A stretch of 64,000 bases of DNA from Telluria aromaticivorans. GTDB taxonomy: Bacteria > Pseudomonadota > Gammaproteobacteria > Burkholderiales > Burkholderiaceae_D. The notes below the pieces were generated by a model. The model did not search any database. It saw only the letters and a program-made list of their open reading frames with translations, and was not told the origin of the DNA. Position 1 is the first letter of the stretch. Every line of letters begins with the position of its first letter. A program made the translations under genes and the position numbers. The DNA is taken from contig NZ_JABAIV010000001.1 in assembly GCF_013003915.1 (NCBI RefSeq), forward strand, positions 1,054,001-1,118,000, read 5' to 3'. This document shows, one piece after another, positions 1 to 8,323 of this stretch.

Positions 1-836
1 GCGTGTCGACCACCGAAGGCCAGGTCTACAACTGGCCTGAATCGACCTACATTGCGGAACCGCCGTTCTTCGCCGACTTCGAGATGACCCCGAAGGCAGC
101 CGCTACCGGCATCCAGGGCGCGCGCGCACTGGGCGTGTTCGGCGACTCGATCACCACCGACCACATCTCCCCGGCCGGTTCGATCAAGGAAGACGGTCCT
201 GCGGGCCAGTGGCTCAAGGCGCACGGCGTCCTGAAGGCCGACTTCAACTCCTACGGCTCGCGCCGCGGCAACCACGAGATCATGATGCGCGGTACGTTTG
301 CCAACGTGCGCATCAAGAACAAGATGATCCCGGCCAAGCCTGACGGTTCGGCGGTCGAAGGCGGCATCACGATGTTCCAGCCGACCGGCGAACAGCTGTC
401 GATCTATGACGCGGCCATGAAGTACGTGGCCGAAGGCACCCCGACCATGATCTTCGGCGGCGAAGAATACGGCACCGGCTCGTCGCGCGACTGGGCTGCC
501 AAGGGCACCCAGCTGCTGGGCGTGAAGGCCGTGATCGTGCGTTCGTACGAGCGCATCCACCGCTCGAACCTGGTCGGCATGGGCGTGCTGCCGCTGCAGT
601 TCATCGGGACCGACAGCGTCGAGACCCTGGGCATCACCGGCAAGGAAACCTACGACCTGAAGGGCCTGGAAGGCGAGATCAAGCCGCAGCAACTGGCGAC
701 CCTCGTGATCCACCGTGAAGACGGTTCCTCGCAGGACGTGCAGGTGCTGCTGCGTATCGACACCCCGATCGAAGTCGACTACTACAAGCATGGCGGCATC
801 CTGCCGTTCGTGCTGCGCCAGCTGCTGGCTGCGTAA
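1..836 (+). CDS. acnA: Aconitate hydratase A, C-terminal part (cut by window edge)
   Basis: Carboxy-terminal 277 residues of aconitase, the TCA-cycle enzyme that isomerises citrate to isocitrate through a [4Fe-4S] cluster. The visible part is the swivelling domain 4: the [15 protein letters not shown] stretch, the [20 protein letters not shown] block and the [15 protein letters not shown] motif, whose SSR contributes the active-site serine and arginine. The cluster cysteines lie upstream, outside the window. The reading frame is open from base 3 to the TAA, so the GTG at base 3 is not a real start. Family and frame are certain. The acnA (rather than acnB) assignment rests on this C-terminal domain order and these motifs. 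Confidence 0.96.
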   Translation, partial: VSTTEGQVYNWPESTYIAEPPFFADFEMTPKAAATGIQGARALGVFGDSITTDHISPAGSIKEDGPAGQWLKAHGVLKADFNSYGSRRGNHEIMMRGTFANVRIKNKMIPAKPDGSAVEGGITMFQPTGEQLSIYDAAMKYVAEGTPTMIFGGEEYGTGSSRDWAAKGTQLLGVKAVIVRSYERIHRSNLVGMGVLPLQFIGTDSVETLGITGKETYDLKGLEGEIKPQQLATLVIHREDGSSQDVQVLLRIDTPIEVDYYKHGGILPFVLRQLLAA

Positions 837-870
837 CTGCGGGTGCCCGCGCCAGCGGGCTGCTTGACAG

Positions 871-906
871 AAAAAAGGCCGAACCCTCGCGGGTTCGGCC
901 TTTTTT
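871..906 (+). terminator. Rho-independent terminator after aconitase
   Basis: A perfect 10-bp stem (877-886 with 891-900) has a 4-base loop, is preceded by six A and followed by six T. It sits 35 bases after the aconitase stop. The A run makes it usable in both directions. Confidence 0.93.
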
Positions 907-1129
907 GTGTCTCCTCGCATTGGCCATGCCTATGTGTGGCCTAGCGTACGGATGCCATGGCAGCACCTCCTCATACTTCAGGATGGGAGAGCCTTTACCC
1001 CCTTACCGATTCCCGTGGACCGTTCGGTGACAAATAAACGGCCTACTAGGAAATGCTGATGGTGATTTTAATAGCAGATGATGATCTTGATTTTGCAGGG
1101 AACTGTTCGGAAATCAGAAAAGAGAATCC

Positions 1130-2281
1130 ATGAGATTATCGACCTTCATTCTGTCCGAGCTCGAGTGCATCTTGCAGGAGTGGGAAGATTTCGCTTCGAC
1201 GATCGAACCGCTTGTCGATGCAAACAAGAAAGAATTGCGTGATCATGCTGCGGCGGTCCTGAAGGTCATCGCGGCCGACCTCGATACTCCCCAGTGCGAA
1301 CGCGAGAGCATTGCCAAATCCAAAGGCCTCGGGCCGCAAGCGGCAGACGATACCGCAGCCGAGATCCACGGGGCGGACCGGGTCTCCATCGGCTTTACAG
1401 GTGAACAGGTGATGGCCGAGTATCGCGCCCTTCGCTCGAGCGTGTTGCGCCTGTGGGCGGGCCAGGTGGAGATAACCACCGCCGGCGATATCCAGGACAT
1501 GATTCGCTTCAATGAGGCAATCGACCAGGCGCAGACCGAGTCAATGGCGCGGTATGCACAGATGTTGCGTGAAGCGCAAAACGTCTTCCTGGCGATTCTC
1601 GGCCATGATGTCCGCAGCCCGCTCGGCGCGATCAGCATGGGTGCGCAGGTACTGCTGCAGGACCAGACCCTTCCATCGCAGGCGCTCAAGGTCGCTCTCC
1701 GAATTTTTAACAGCACGAAACGCATGGATGCAATCGTCCGGGATCTCCTTGATTTCTCGACATCGCACCTCGGCGATGGCATCCCGGTTGATCCCATTAC
1801 GGTCGACCTGCTGGAAATTTGCCACGGCGTGGTAGAAGAGGCCCATACCTTCCATCCAGACCGCAAGATCGAGTTGCTGGTCGAAGGTGACCTGACCGGG
1901 GTGTGGGACGGAGATCGCATGTCTCAAGTCTTTGCGAATCTGGTCTCCAACGCCATTCAGCACGGCAAGCCTGGCAGTGTCGTCAAGGTGTCGATACGCG
2001 GTCTCGCCGACGAGGTGGTCTACGAAGTAAAAAACGACGGCGATCTCATCGCGCCGGCTAGATTGCGGACACTCTTCGATCCCGTAAAGCGTTTTGCCAT
2101 ACGTCCCCCAAACGAGCGCGTCAGGGCAGGATCGCAAAACCTGGGATTAGGTCTTTACGTGGTTAAAGAGATTGTCGCGGCCCACAAAGGTGAGGTTTCC
2201 GTGACGTCGAGCGAGACGGATGGGGTAATTTTCTCGGTACGCATACCACGTGTGATACCGCATCGCAGGAGCAATGACTGA
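1130..2281 (+). CDS. Soluble sensor histidine kinase with RsbRD-like N-terminal domain
   Basis: 383-residue two-component kinase without membrane segments, so a cytoplasmic sensor. Residues 1-115 are helical and resemble the RsbRD/RsbT co-antagonist N-terminal sensor domain. The H-box holds the phospho-accepting His159 in GHDVRSPLGAIS, the N-box is FANLVSNAIQHG (268-279), and the G2 box NLGLGLYVVKEIV lies at 337-349. It precedes a KaiC-like ATPase and a lone receiver on the same strand, so phosphate probably passes to that receiver; this partner assignment is inference. The ATG at 1130 follows an AGAGA Shine-Dalgarno. A 206-base gap separates it from the KaiC gene, so cotranscription is possible but not shown. 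Confidence 0.9.
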   Translation: MRLSTFILSELECILQEWEDFASTIEPLVDANKKELRDHAAAVLKVIAADLDTPQCERESIAKSKGLGPQAADDTAAEIHGADRVSIGFTGEQVMAEYRALRSSVLRLWAGQVEITTAGDIQDMIRFNEAIDQAQTESMARYAQMLREAQNVFLAILGHDVRSPLGAISMGAQVLLQDQTLPSQALKVALRIFNSTKRMDAIVRDLLDFSTSHLGDGIPVDPITVDLLEICHGVVEEAHTFHPDRKIELLVEGDLTGVWDGDRMSQVFANLVSNAIQHGKPGSVVKVSIRGLADEVVYEVKNDGDLIAPARLRTLFDPVKRFAIRPPNERVRAGSQNLGLGLYVVKEIVAAHKGEVSVTSSETDGVIFSVRIPRVIPHRRSND

Positions 2282-2487
2282 TCACCTGTCTTTTCATTGC
2301 AGCCTGCTTGCGCCACCTATCGTCATCAGACCCGTTCCGGGGTGATTGAATCGAGAGTCCATGACAGTGCTGCGCCTGTGTATGTGCGCTGCCGCTGACG
2401 CGGCCTGCCTTTTACTCCTTGTCCGCTCAATGACTCGAGATCCTCGCACGGCGTTCCCGCCCAGCCGACAATCGCTATAAAGAAATT

Positions 2488-3951
2488 ATGTTCAAAAATA
2501 TAGAAAACGACACGCCACATCGCTCGCAGCCCTTGCTGCAAACCGGTGTGGCCGGGCTTGATGCCGTACTCGGCGGAGGCCTGCCGGCCGGGCATCTTTA
2601 CCTCATCCAGGGCCTGGCCGGCAGGGGGAAAACCACCCTGGCCTGCCAGATCGGTTTCAACCATGCGCACCAGGGCAAGAAGGTGGTCGTGATGACCTTG
2701 CTTGGCGAGTCGCATGCCAAGATGATCAACCACTTCTCCAACTTCAGTTTTTTCGATGAAGGACTGGTCGGCAAGGAAATCATTTTCTTTTCAGCCTATG
2801 CAAGCCTCGTCAAAGGTGGCTTGGGCGAGCTCCTGCAGCTGATCGTCGCAACCTTGTCGGAAGAGCGGCCCCACATCCTGATCATCGACGGATTCCGGTC
2901 GATACGCAATTCGAGCGCTACTGATCTTGCACTGGCCGAGTTCATGCACTCGCTCAATTCACTGGTCTCATCGATGGCCTGCACCACCTTCCTGCTCTCG
3001 CCGGTCGAGGGCAATATTACCGACATCGAAAACACGCTGGTCGATGGCGTGATCGAGCTCGGGCAATTCAGCCAGGGCCTGAACGTGATCCGCGAGCTTC
3101 AGGTCTTTAAAATCCGGGGCGCTAAACAGTTGCTGGGCAAGCATGTGTTCGACATGGGCAGCGAAGGCGTGCGTGTGTATCCGCGCTTCGAGGCAATGGC
3201 GACACATGCCCAGGCACCGCCTGCCGCGACGGGTCGCCTGAGCGTGGGCATTCCGAGCTGGGACGAACGCATTGGCGGAGGCGTGGTTGCGGGCTCGATC
3301 ACTTGCCTGCTTGGCAGTCCGGGCGTAGGCAAAACCATGATGGGCCTGCACTTTATCGGCGCCGGCCTCGCGAATAACGAAAGCTGCCTCATCGTGGGCT
3401 TCCACGAGTCGCCCGAGACCCTGGTGCATAAAGCGCGCAAGATCTCGATCGAACTGCAGCCGCATGTGGACAGCGGCAAGCTGCAGATGATGTGGCAGCT
3501 TCCGCTGGAAATCCTGGTCGACGACCTGGCGACGCGCATACTTGACTGCATCCGCACGCACAAGGTCAAGCGCTTGTTCATCGACGGCATGGAAGGGCTG
3601 GACAACCTGATCATGCATCCGGAACGTTCGCGCGCGTTCTTCGTGGCACTGAGCAATGAACTCAGGCGGCAAGGGGTCACGGTCTACGTCACCGAACAGC
3701 TGCACTACTTCAAGAAGGGCGCGCCGGCGGCAGAAGCTTCTTCGTCCATGCTCTACGAGAACATCATGTTGCTGGAGTACTTCGCGGTAGGCGATATCAA
3801 CCATCGCCGCATCTCGGTCATGAAGCTGCGTGAGAACGAATACGACGGTGCAAACCGCATCATGACGATTTCGGGCGAAGGAATGGCCGTCGGTGGCCTG
3901 ACCTCCCAGGCGAACTTCAATGAGCCCGAGCCCGACGCGAACGTCGGTTGA
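2488..3951 (+). CDS. KaiC-like RecA-superfamily ATPase, two domains
   Basis: 487 residues with two KaiC/RadA-type ATPase domains. The first Walker A is GLAGRGKT (42-49) with Walker B HILIIDGF. The second is GSPGVGKT (276-283) with Walker B RLFIDGME. Length and layout match cyanobacterial KaiC, but no kaiA or kaiB is nearby. Aligned by eye with KaiC, the CII phosphosites Ser431/Thr432 fall on Ser420/Met421, so the usual dual phosphorylation cycle looks incomplete. The flanking kinase and receiver suggest a signalling ATPase in a non-clock stress or light response, as proposed for other proteobacterial KaiC homologues. The gene ends a few bases before the receiver start. Confidence 0.9.
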   Translation: MFKNIENDTPHRSQPLLQTGVAGLDAVLGGGLPAGHLYLIQGLAGRGKTTLACQIGFNHAHQGKKVVVMTLLGESHAKMINHFSNFSFFDEGLVGKEIIFFSAYASLVKGGLGELLQLIVATLSEERPHILIIDGFRSIRNSSATDLALAEFMHSLNSLVSSMACTTFLLSPVEGNITDIENTLVDGVIELGQFSQGLNVIRELQVFKIRGAKQLLGKHVFDMGSEGVRVYPRFEAMATHAQAPPAATGRLSVGIPSWDERIGGGVVAGSITCLLGSPGVGKTMMGLHFIGAGLANNESCLIVGFHESPETLVHKARKISIELQPHVDSGKLQMMWQLPLEILVDDLATRILDCIRTHKVKRLFIDGMEGLDNLIMHPERSRAFFVALSNELRRQGVTVYVTEQLHYFKKGAPAAEASSSMLYENIMLLEYFAVGDINHRRISVMKLRENEYDGANRIMTISGEGMAVGGLTSQANFNEPEPDANVG

Positions 3952-3953
3952 GG

Positions 3954-4340
3954 ATGGGGACGAGCGTGAATAACAAACCCCTGATCCTGGTAGTCGATGA
4001 CGAAGTCGACATCACTGAGACCTATGCCTTGTACCTCGGCTTTGAGGGATTCGAGGTCATCACGGCTAACAATGCATTGCAGGCAATTGAGCTCCTTGCG
4101 AGCAGGACGCCCGCGCTGATCATTTCCGACTGCATGATGCCGCACATGGACGGCGTCGAGTTATCGGTGCAGGTCAAGGCCCGGCCAAGCACCCGGAATA
4201 CGCCGATCATCCTGATGAGCGGCGCGCCCGAGCGGCACGATCTCGACAGTCCGAGTTACGAGGTTTTCTTGCGCAAACCGGTGTTCTTCGACCGCTTGAT
4301 GCCGGAAATCCGCAGGTTACTGGCGGGTCGTACACCTTGA
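3954..4340 (+). CDS. Single-domain response regulator
   Basis: 128-residue stand-alone receiver (CheY-like). Numbered from the ATG at 3954, the acidic pair is D15/D16 in LVVDDE, the phospho-acceptor is D59 in ISDCMMP, the switch residue is Ser89 in ILMSG and the conserved Lys is K108 in LRKP. It has no output domain, so it must act by protein contact or phosphorelay. It begins just after the KaiC stop at 3949-3951, which implies translational coupling. The start is uncertain: ATG 3954 is used here, but GTG 3966 has a better-placed GGGGACGAG ribosome site and would give the compact start MNNKPLILVVDDE. Confidence 0.88.
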   Translation: MGTSVNNKPLILVVDDEVDITETYALYLGFEGFEVITANNALQAIELLASRTPALIISDCMMPHMDGVELSVQVKARPSTRNTPIILMSGAPERHDLDSPSYEVFLRKPVFFDRLMPEIRRLLAGRTP

Positions 4341-4458
4341 ACCAGTAGGCAGGCAGGAAGAAAGCCGACCCGTCTTGCCTCTCTGCCCCCTTCGAACGCC
4401 AGTGACGAGCCTTCCTTGCGCTTGGCCTGGACTGCCTGCAGCCCGCTAACCAGGGTTG

Positions 4459-4752
4459 CTAGCGCCCTATCCCGATGCCGATACCGATCCCGGAGCCGCG
4501 CCCCCCGCTACCCCAACCGCCAAAGATCGAGGTCGACACGCCGCCACGCCTGCCGCCGTTCCTCATTTCCGACTGAAGAATGCACTCCCGCCATGGATCC
4601 GAATTCATGGCATAGCCCAGTTGCGTGCAAGCCGGTCCGTATTCGGCCATCATCTGCTGCATTTCAGCTTGCTGCTGCTGGGCCCGTTCCTGTGGGCTGG
4701 CACAGCCCAGCAGGCAAATTGCGGTCGTCGCCGCCAACGTGAATCCGCGCAT
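4459..4752 (-). CDS. Small glycine-rich lipoprotein
   Basis: 97-residue predicted lipoprotein of unknown function. MRGFTLAATTAICLLGC is a signal peptide with lipobox LLGC, followed by a Gln-rich segment and a motif with two cysteines (ACTQLGYAMNSDPWRECI) that could form a disulfide. The last 25 residues are Gly/Ser/Ile-Gly repeats. The ATG at 4752 is chosen because TTAAGGAG lies 7 bases upstream; a TTG six codons earlier is unlikely. It converges on the response regulator. No specific family is recognised beyond small Oxalobacteraceae lipoproteins. Confidence 0.72.
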   Translation of the reverse strand: MRGFTLAATTAICLLGCASPQERAQQQQAEMQQMMAEYGPACTQLGYAMNSDPWRECILQSEMRNGGRRGGVSTSIFGGWGSGGRGSGIGIGIGIGR

Positions 4753-4934
4753 GGTCTTCTCCTTAAGCAATAGATCGAACTGGCTTCCAGACTGACAGCC
4801 TCTGGAACGATCATACGCTGCAATTGGATTCGCCCATTCCCTGATGCCTTGACGGGCGGTGGAATCAATGAAGCGACATGTTCATTGCATTATCGATAAG
4901 ATTGAAACCATCAATTACTATCAAGGACAATCTC

Positions 4935-5366
4935 ATGCCCTCTGTTGCATCGGCCACCCCGGCCTACCGAAGCTCACCAGGTCCGCTCCATGCGATCCTG
5001 CTTGGCGGCAGCGTTTCCCTCTTCCTGGGCGCCATGCTCAGCGACATCGCCTACTACCAGACCCACCAGATCCAGTGGAGCAATTTCGCGTCCTGGCTGA
5101 ACGCCGCCGGCATGGTGTTTTGCGGCGTCGCGCTGGCGTTCGCGTTGGTGAACCTGCTGCGCGCGCGGCAAAAAGGCGGGCAGCCGCTGACCTACTTCGT
5201 CGTTCTGCTGGCCGCCTTCGTGCTGGGCCTGTTCACCGCTTTCCAGCATGCCAAGGATGCCTGGGCCATCATGCCCGCAGCCCTGGTCATGTCGATCATC
5301 GTCCTGATCCTGATCCTGGCCGCGGCCTGGATCGGCCTCAGCGCGCGCACGGGAGGTGCCGAATGA
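4935..5366 (+). CDS. DUF2231-like inner-membrane protein
   Basis: 143-residue protein with four hydrophobic segments (about 17-36, 50-72, 83-100 and 110-134) and the layout of DUF2231 membrane proteins, which often accompany periplasmic oxidoreductases. The ATG at 4935 follows AAGGA and is preferred over an in-frame ATG at 4878 that would add a non-hydrophobic tail. Its TGA overlaps the ATG of the following sugar dehydrogenase by 4 bases (ATGA), so the two are translationally coupled. It may anchor or pass electrons to the dehydrogenase; that role is inference. Confidence 0.82.
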   Translation: MPSVASATPAYRSSPGPLHAILLGGSVSLFLGAMLSDIAYYQTHQIQWSNFASWLNAAGMVFCGVALAFALVNLLRARQKGGQPLTYFVVLLAAFVLGLFTAFQHAKDAWAIMPAALVMSIIVLILILAAAWIGLSARTGGAE

Positions 5367-6655
5367 AACACGTCGCCACCTTGAGCGTCATCGGCATGAG
5401 CCTGCTGCTGGGCGCCTGCTCCAACGAAGGCGCCAGCACCCTGGCGCTTGGACCGGATCCGAAGCTGCCGGCGCCGGAACGCGGCATCCTGCCGAGCATG
5501 AAGATCGCCGAACCGGAAGCCTGGGGCAGCCAGAAGCCAACCGTCCCGGCCGGCTTCACCATCTCGGCGATCGCTACCGACCTGAAGATTCCGCGCCAGA
5601 CCCTGGTGCTGCCCAACGGCGACATCCTGGTGGCCGAAGGCCGCGGCGGCAAGGCCGCCAAACTCAAGCCAAAGGACGTGATCGCCGGTTACATCAAGGC
5701 GCAAGGCAACACCAAGGTCAAGGGCGGCAACCGCCTGACCCTGCTGCGCGATGCCGACGGCGACGGCAAATACGAACTCAACACCGTCTTTGCCGAGAAC
5801 CTCGACGCCCCTTACGGCCTGGCGTTTGCGAATAACAAGATCTACGTTGCCAACCAGGGCGAGCTGGTCAGCTTCGACTACCAGGAAGGCCAGACCAAGG
5901 CCACCGGCGCGCCGACCAGCATCGCCAAGCTGCCGTCCGAGATCAACCACCACTGGACCAAGGCGATGACGATCAGCCCGGACGGCAACTTCGTCTATGT
6001 CGGCATCGGCTCGAACAGCAACATCACCGAACGCGGCATGGAAGCCGAGGTCGACCGGGCCCTGGTGTGGAAAATCGACGTCAAGACCGGCGCCTACAAG
6101 CCCTATGCCACCGGCCTGCGCAACCCGACGGCCCTGGCAATCCAGCCGGGCACCGGGCAACTGTGGTCCGTGGTCAATGAGCGCGACGAGCTGGGACCGG
6201 ACCTGGTGCCGGACTACCTGACCTCGGTGCGCGAAGGCGGTTTCTATGGCTGGCCCTACAGCTATTGGGGCCAGAACGTCGATGCGCGCGTGATGCCGCA
6301 AGACCCGAAAAAGGTCGCCGCCGCCATCAAGCCCGATTACAGCCTGGGCTCGCACGTCGCCGCGCTGGGCCTGAGCTTCTCGTCCCCGGTAATGGGCGAC
6401 AAGTATGCCGACGGCGTGTTCGTCGGCGAGCACGGCAGCTGGAACCGCGCCAACCCGGTGGGCTACAAGGTGATCTTCGTGCCTTTCGCCGATGGACGCC
6501 CATCCGGAGCGGCCGTGGACTTCGTCACCGGCTTCCGTGACGGCGAAGGCAAGACCCGCGGCCGTCCGGTTGGCGTGACGGTCGACCCGAAGGGCGCGCT
6601 GATCGTGGCGGATGACCTGGCCAATACCGTGTGGCGGGTGGTCCGGAACCCTTGA
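5363..6655 (+). CDS. PQQ-type sugar dehydrogenase (sorbosone dehydrogenase family), lipoprotein
   Basis: 430-residue predicted periplasmic lipoprotein: MKHVATLSVIGMSLLLGACS ends in lipobox LGAC. The body is a beta-propeller of the glucose/sorbosone dehydrogenase family, with ADGDGKYE, LDAPYGLAF, HHWTKAMTISPDGNFVYVGIGSNSN, TGLRNPTALA and the closing VGEHGSWNR block. Enzymes of this type oxidise aldoses outside the cytoplasm with bound PQQ and calcium. The substrate cannot be read from sequence. It overlaps the DUF2231 gene by 4 bases. No PQQ synthesis genes are in the window. Confidence 0.9.
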   Translation: MKHVATLSVIGMSLLLGACSNEGASTLALGPDPKLPAPERGILPSMKIAEPEAWGSQKPTVPAGFTISAIATDLKIPRQTLVLPNGDILVAEGRGGKAAKLKPKDVIAGYIKAQGNTKVKGGNRLTLLRDADGDGKYELNTVFAENLDAPYGLAFANNKIYVANQGELVSFDYQEGQTKATGAPTSIAKLPSEINHHWTKAMTISPDGNFVYVGIGSNSNITERGMEAEVDRALVWKIDVKTGAYKPYATGLRNPTALAIQPGTGQLWSVVNERDELGPDLVPDYLTSVREGGFYGWPYSYWGQNVDARVMPQDPKKVAAAIKPDYSLGSHVAALGLSFSSPVMGDKYADGVFVGEHGSWNRANPVGYKVIFVPFADGRPSGAAVDFVTGFRDGEGKTRGRPVGVTVDPKGALIVADDLANTVWRVVRNP

Positions 6656-6813
6656 TCGCGGGTTTCGCAGCCACGCGCGAAAATTATCATAAAAACAAGC
6701 GTTCAGTTCGGCAACGCACGGAAGAGGCGCTGGACTGGGAGGATGATGGGTCATCGGGAAAGCAAACAGCAGCAGGGTTTGCAGCTCCCCCACCCAAAGC
6801 GGAAGGTCACAAC

Positions 6814-6963
6814 ATGTTATATACCATCGCCATCATTCTTCTCGTCCTCTGGCTGCTCGGTATGGTCACTTCGGTGGCCGCCGGTGGTCTGATCCACATC
6901 CTGCTGGTCGTTGCCGTGGTCATCATCCTGATCCGCCTGTTCACGGGCCGAAAAGTGCTCTGA
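6814..6963 (+). CDS. Tiny hydrophobic membrane protein (lmo0937 type)
   Basis: 49 residues, two closely spaced transmembrane helices and a short basic tail (RLFTGRKVL). The pattern MLYTIAIILLVLWLLGMV...GGLIHILLVVAVVIILIRL is typical of the lmo0937-family small membrane proteins, widespread and often stress-induced but without a defined function. The ATG at 6814 follows GGAAGG. It is probably a separate transcription unit, given 158 bases upstream and a terminator immediately downstream. Confidence 0.82.
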   Translation: MLYTIAIILLVLWLLGMVTSVAAGGLIHILLVVAVVIILIRLFTGRKVL

Positions 6964-6984
6964 CGAACACCAGCTTGCAAGTGA

Positions 6985-7017
6985 AAAGGCCGGAACCCTG
7001 AGGGATCCGGCCTTTTT
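6985..7017 (+). terminator. Bidirectional terminator between convergent genes
   Basis: Stem GGCCGGAACCCT/GGGATCCGGCC (with one mismatch) is flanked by AAAA and TTTTT. It serves the small membrane gene on the plus strand and the GNAT gene arriving on the minus strand. Confidence 0.88.
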
Positions 7018-7033
7018 GTTATGTGCTGCGTGA

Positions 7034-7567
7034 TCACGCGCCCGGCGCGTGGCATTCGAAATGCAGCCGGTCATACCACACGCCGCCATGCTCGAAGCTG
7101 CGCCGCGAATGTCCGAACTGTTCGAAGCCGTTGCGCAGCAGGACGCGCCTAGATGCTTCGTTATCGACACGGCAGTCCGCCTCGATCCGCTGAAGCCGCA
7201 GCTTGCCGAAGGCGATGTCGAGGACCTGGCGCACCGCTTCGCCGGCATGGCCTTTCCCGCAGGCGGCTTGGGCGATCCGGTAGCCCAACACGGCGCCATG
7301 AAAATGCGCGCGCTTCACGACGCTCAGATTGACCCGTCCGACGATCTGCCCTGCCTCGTCGACCACCAGGTACTGGTAGCCCAGGTCGGCAATGGCGTCC
7401 GCCATCGACTGCGCCACCGCCAGGCCCATGGCCGCGTGGGAGTAATACCCCGCCGGCCGGGCATTGATGGTGGCCTCGAAGAAGGCGCGGTTGTCCTGCT
7501 CGAAGGCGAGCAGCGCGTCGATGTGGCCGTGGCCTGGTGCGACGAGAGTGATCACATCTCCGCCCAC
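7034..7567 (-). CDS. GNAT-family N-acetyltransferase (RimJ/RimL type)
   Basis: 177 residues with the GNAT fold: the acetyl-CoA pyrophosphate-binding motif A is [23 protein letters not shown], followed by [30 protein letters not shown], characteristic of the RimJ/RimL ribosomal-protein acetyltransferase group. The substrate is unknown. It overlaps the end of the upstream PiuC-like gene: the ATG at 7567 lies 16 bases inside it, and a GTG at 7555 would give a 4-base GTGA overlap instead. Either way the two are coupled, which puts this enzyme in an iron-linked operon. Confidence 0.88.
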   Translation of the reverse strand: MGGDVITLVAPGHGHIDALLAFEQDNRAFFEATINARPAGYYSHAAMGLAVAQSMADAIADLGYQYLVVDEAGQIVGRVNLSVVKRAHFHGAVLGYRIAQAACGKGHAGEAVRQVLDIAFGKLRLQRIEADCRVDNEASRRVLLRNGFEQFGHSRRSFEHGGVWYDRLHFECHAPGA

Positions 7568-8235
7568 ATCCGGAGCAGGTTGTGATAATGCCCGGTGATC
7601 CCCACGGTCGCTTCGCTCTCGCCATGCGCCGCGCGCAGCTTCTGGATATTTGTATCGAGCTCGAACAGCATCGCGCGCTTCGCATCGTCGCGCACCATGC
7701 TCTGGGTCCAGAGGAAGGAGGCGACCCGCTCGCCGCGCGTTACCGGCAGCACCTGGTGCAGGCTTCCGGACGGGTACACGATTGCATCCCCGGCCGGCAG
7801 CTTCACCTCATGCGTGCCATAGGCATCGACCACCACCAGTTCGCCGCCGTCATAGTCTTCCGGGTCGCTCAGGAACACCGTGGTTGATACATCCGCTCGC
7901 ACCGGCGGCAAGCCGCCGCGCTGGGCGCGCACTGCGCCGTCCACGTGCAGGCCGTAGTGCTCTCCCCCGCCGTAGGCATTGAAGTATGGCGCCAGCACGC
8001 GCAGCGGCAGCACGCTCGAAAAGAACAGCGGGTTGGCCATCAGAGCCGCGCTCACAAGCTGTCCCAGCTCCACGCCAAGGGGCGAGCCTTCCTTCAACTG
8101 GCGGTTGCGCTTGACCTGGGCGCCTTGCGGGCCGACGCTCTCGCGGCCATCGACCCACTCGGGCGAACCTTCCATGCGCGCGCGGATACTTGCCACCTGC
8201 TCGGGTGTCAGCACGCCCGGGATATGCAGCATCAT
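7552..8235 (-). CDS. piuC: Fe(II)/2-oxoglutarate PKHD-type hydroxylase
   Basis: 227 residues of the PiuC/YbiX family, cytoplasmic dioxygenases that sit beside catecholate siderophore receptors. Metal ligands are the HxD pair in HYGLHVDG and the distal His in [15 protein letters not shown], whose Arg binds 2-oxoglutarate. Length is typical (about 225). It lies downstream of the TonB receptor on the same strand, as fiu-ybiX does in E. coli, but a terminator lies between them, so read-through or its own promoter must supply transcript. MM at the start leaves a one-codon ambiguity. Confidence 0.92.
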   Translation of the reverse strand: MMLHIPGVLTPEQVASIRARMEGSPEWVDGRESVGPQGAQVKRNRQLKEGSPLGVELGQLVSAALMANPLFFSSVLPLRVLAPYFNAYGGGEHYGLHVDGAVRAQRGGLPPVRADVSTTVFLSDPEDYDGGELVVVDAYGTHEVKLPAGDAIVYPSGSLHQVLPVTRGERVASFLWTQSMVRDDAKRAMLFELDTNIQKLRAAHGESEATVGITGHYHNLLRMWAEM

Positions 8236-8255
8236 GATTCGACTCCATCCTGGAA

Positions 8256-8287
8256 GAAAAAAGCCCTCCTGATCATATCAGGAGGGC
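8256..8287 (-). terminator. Terminator after the first TonB receptor
   Basis: On the minus strand, a 10-bp stem GCCCTCCTGA/TCAGGAGGGC (8263-8287) is followed by TTTTTT (8262-8257). It ends the receptor transcript 37 bases after its stop and just before piuC, so it may attenuate piuC expression. Confidence 0.88.
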
Positions 8288-8323
8288 GAATCCGGTTGCC
8301 CGGCGGGGGTGGTACCCGGGGGT

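Noticed and set aside
3099..3804. Minus-strand frames opposite KaiC
   Set aside because: Compositional shadows; KaiC P-loops and downstream coupling settle the coding strand.
5192..6793. 533-codon minus-strand open frame across the sugar dehydrogenase
   Set aside because: His/Ala/Gly/Arg-rich antisense shadow; the plus strand encodes a recognisable beta-propeller enzyme.
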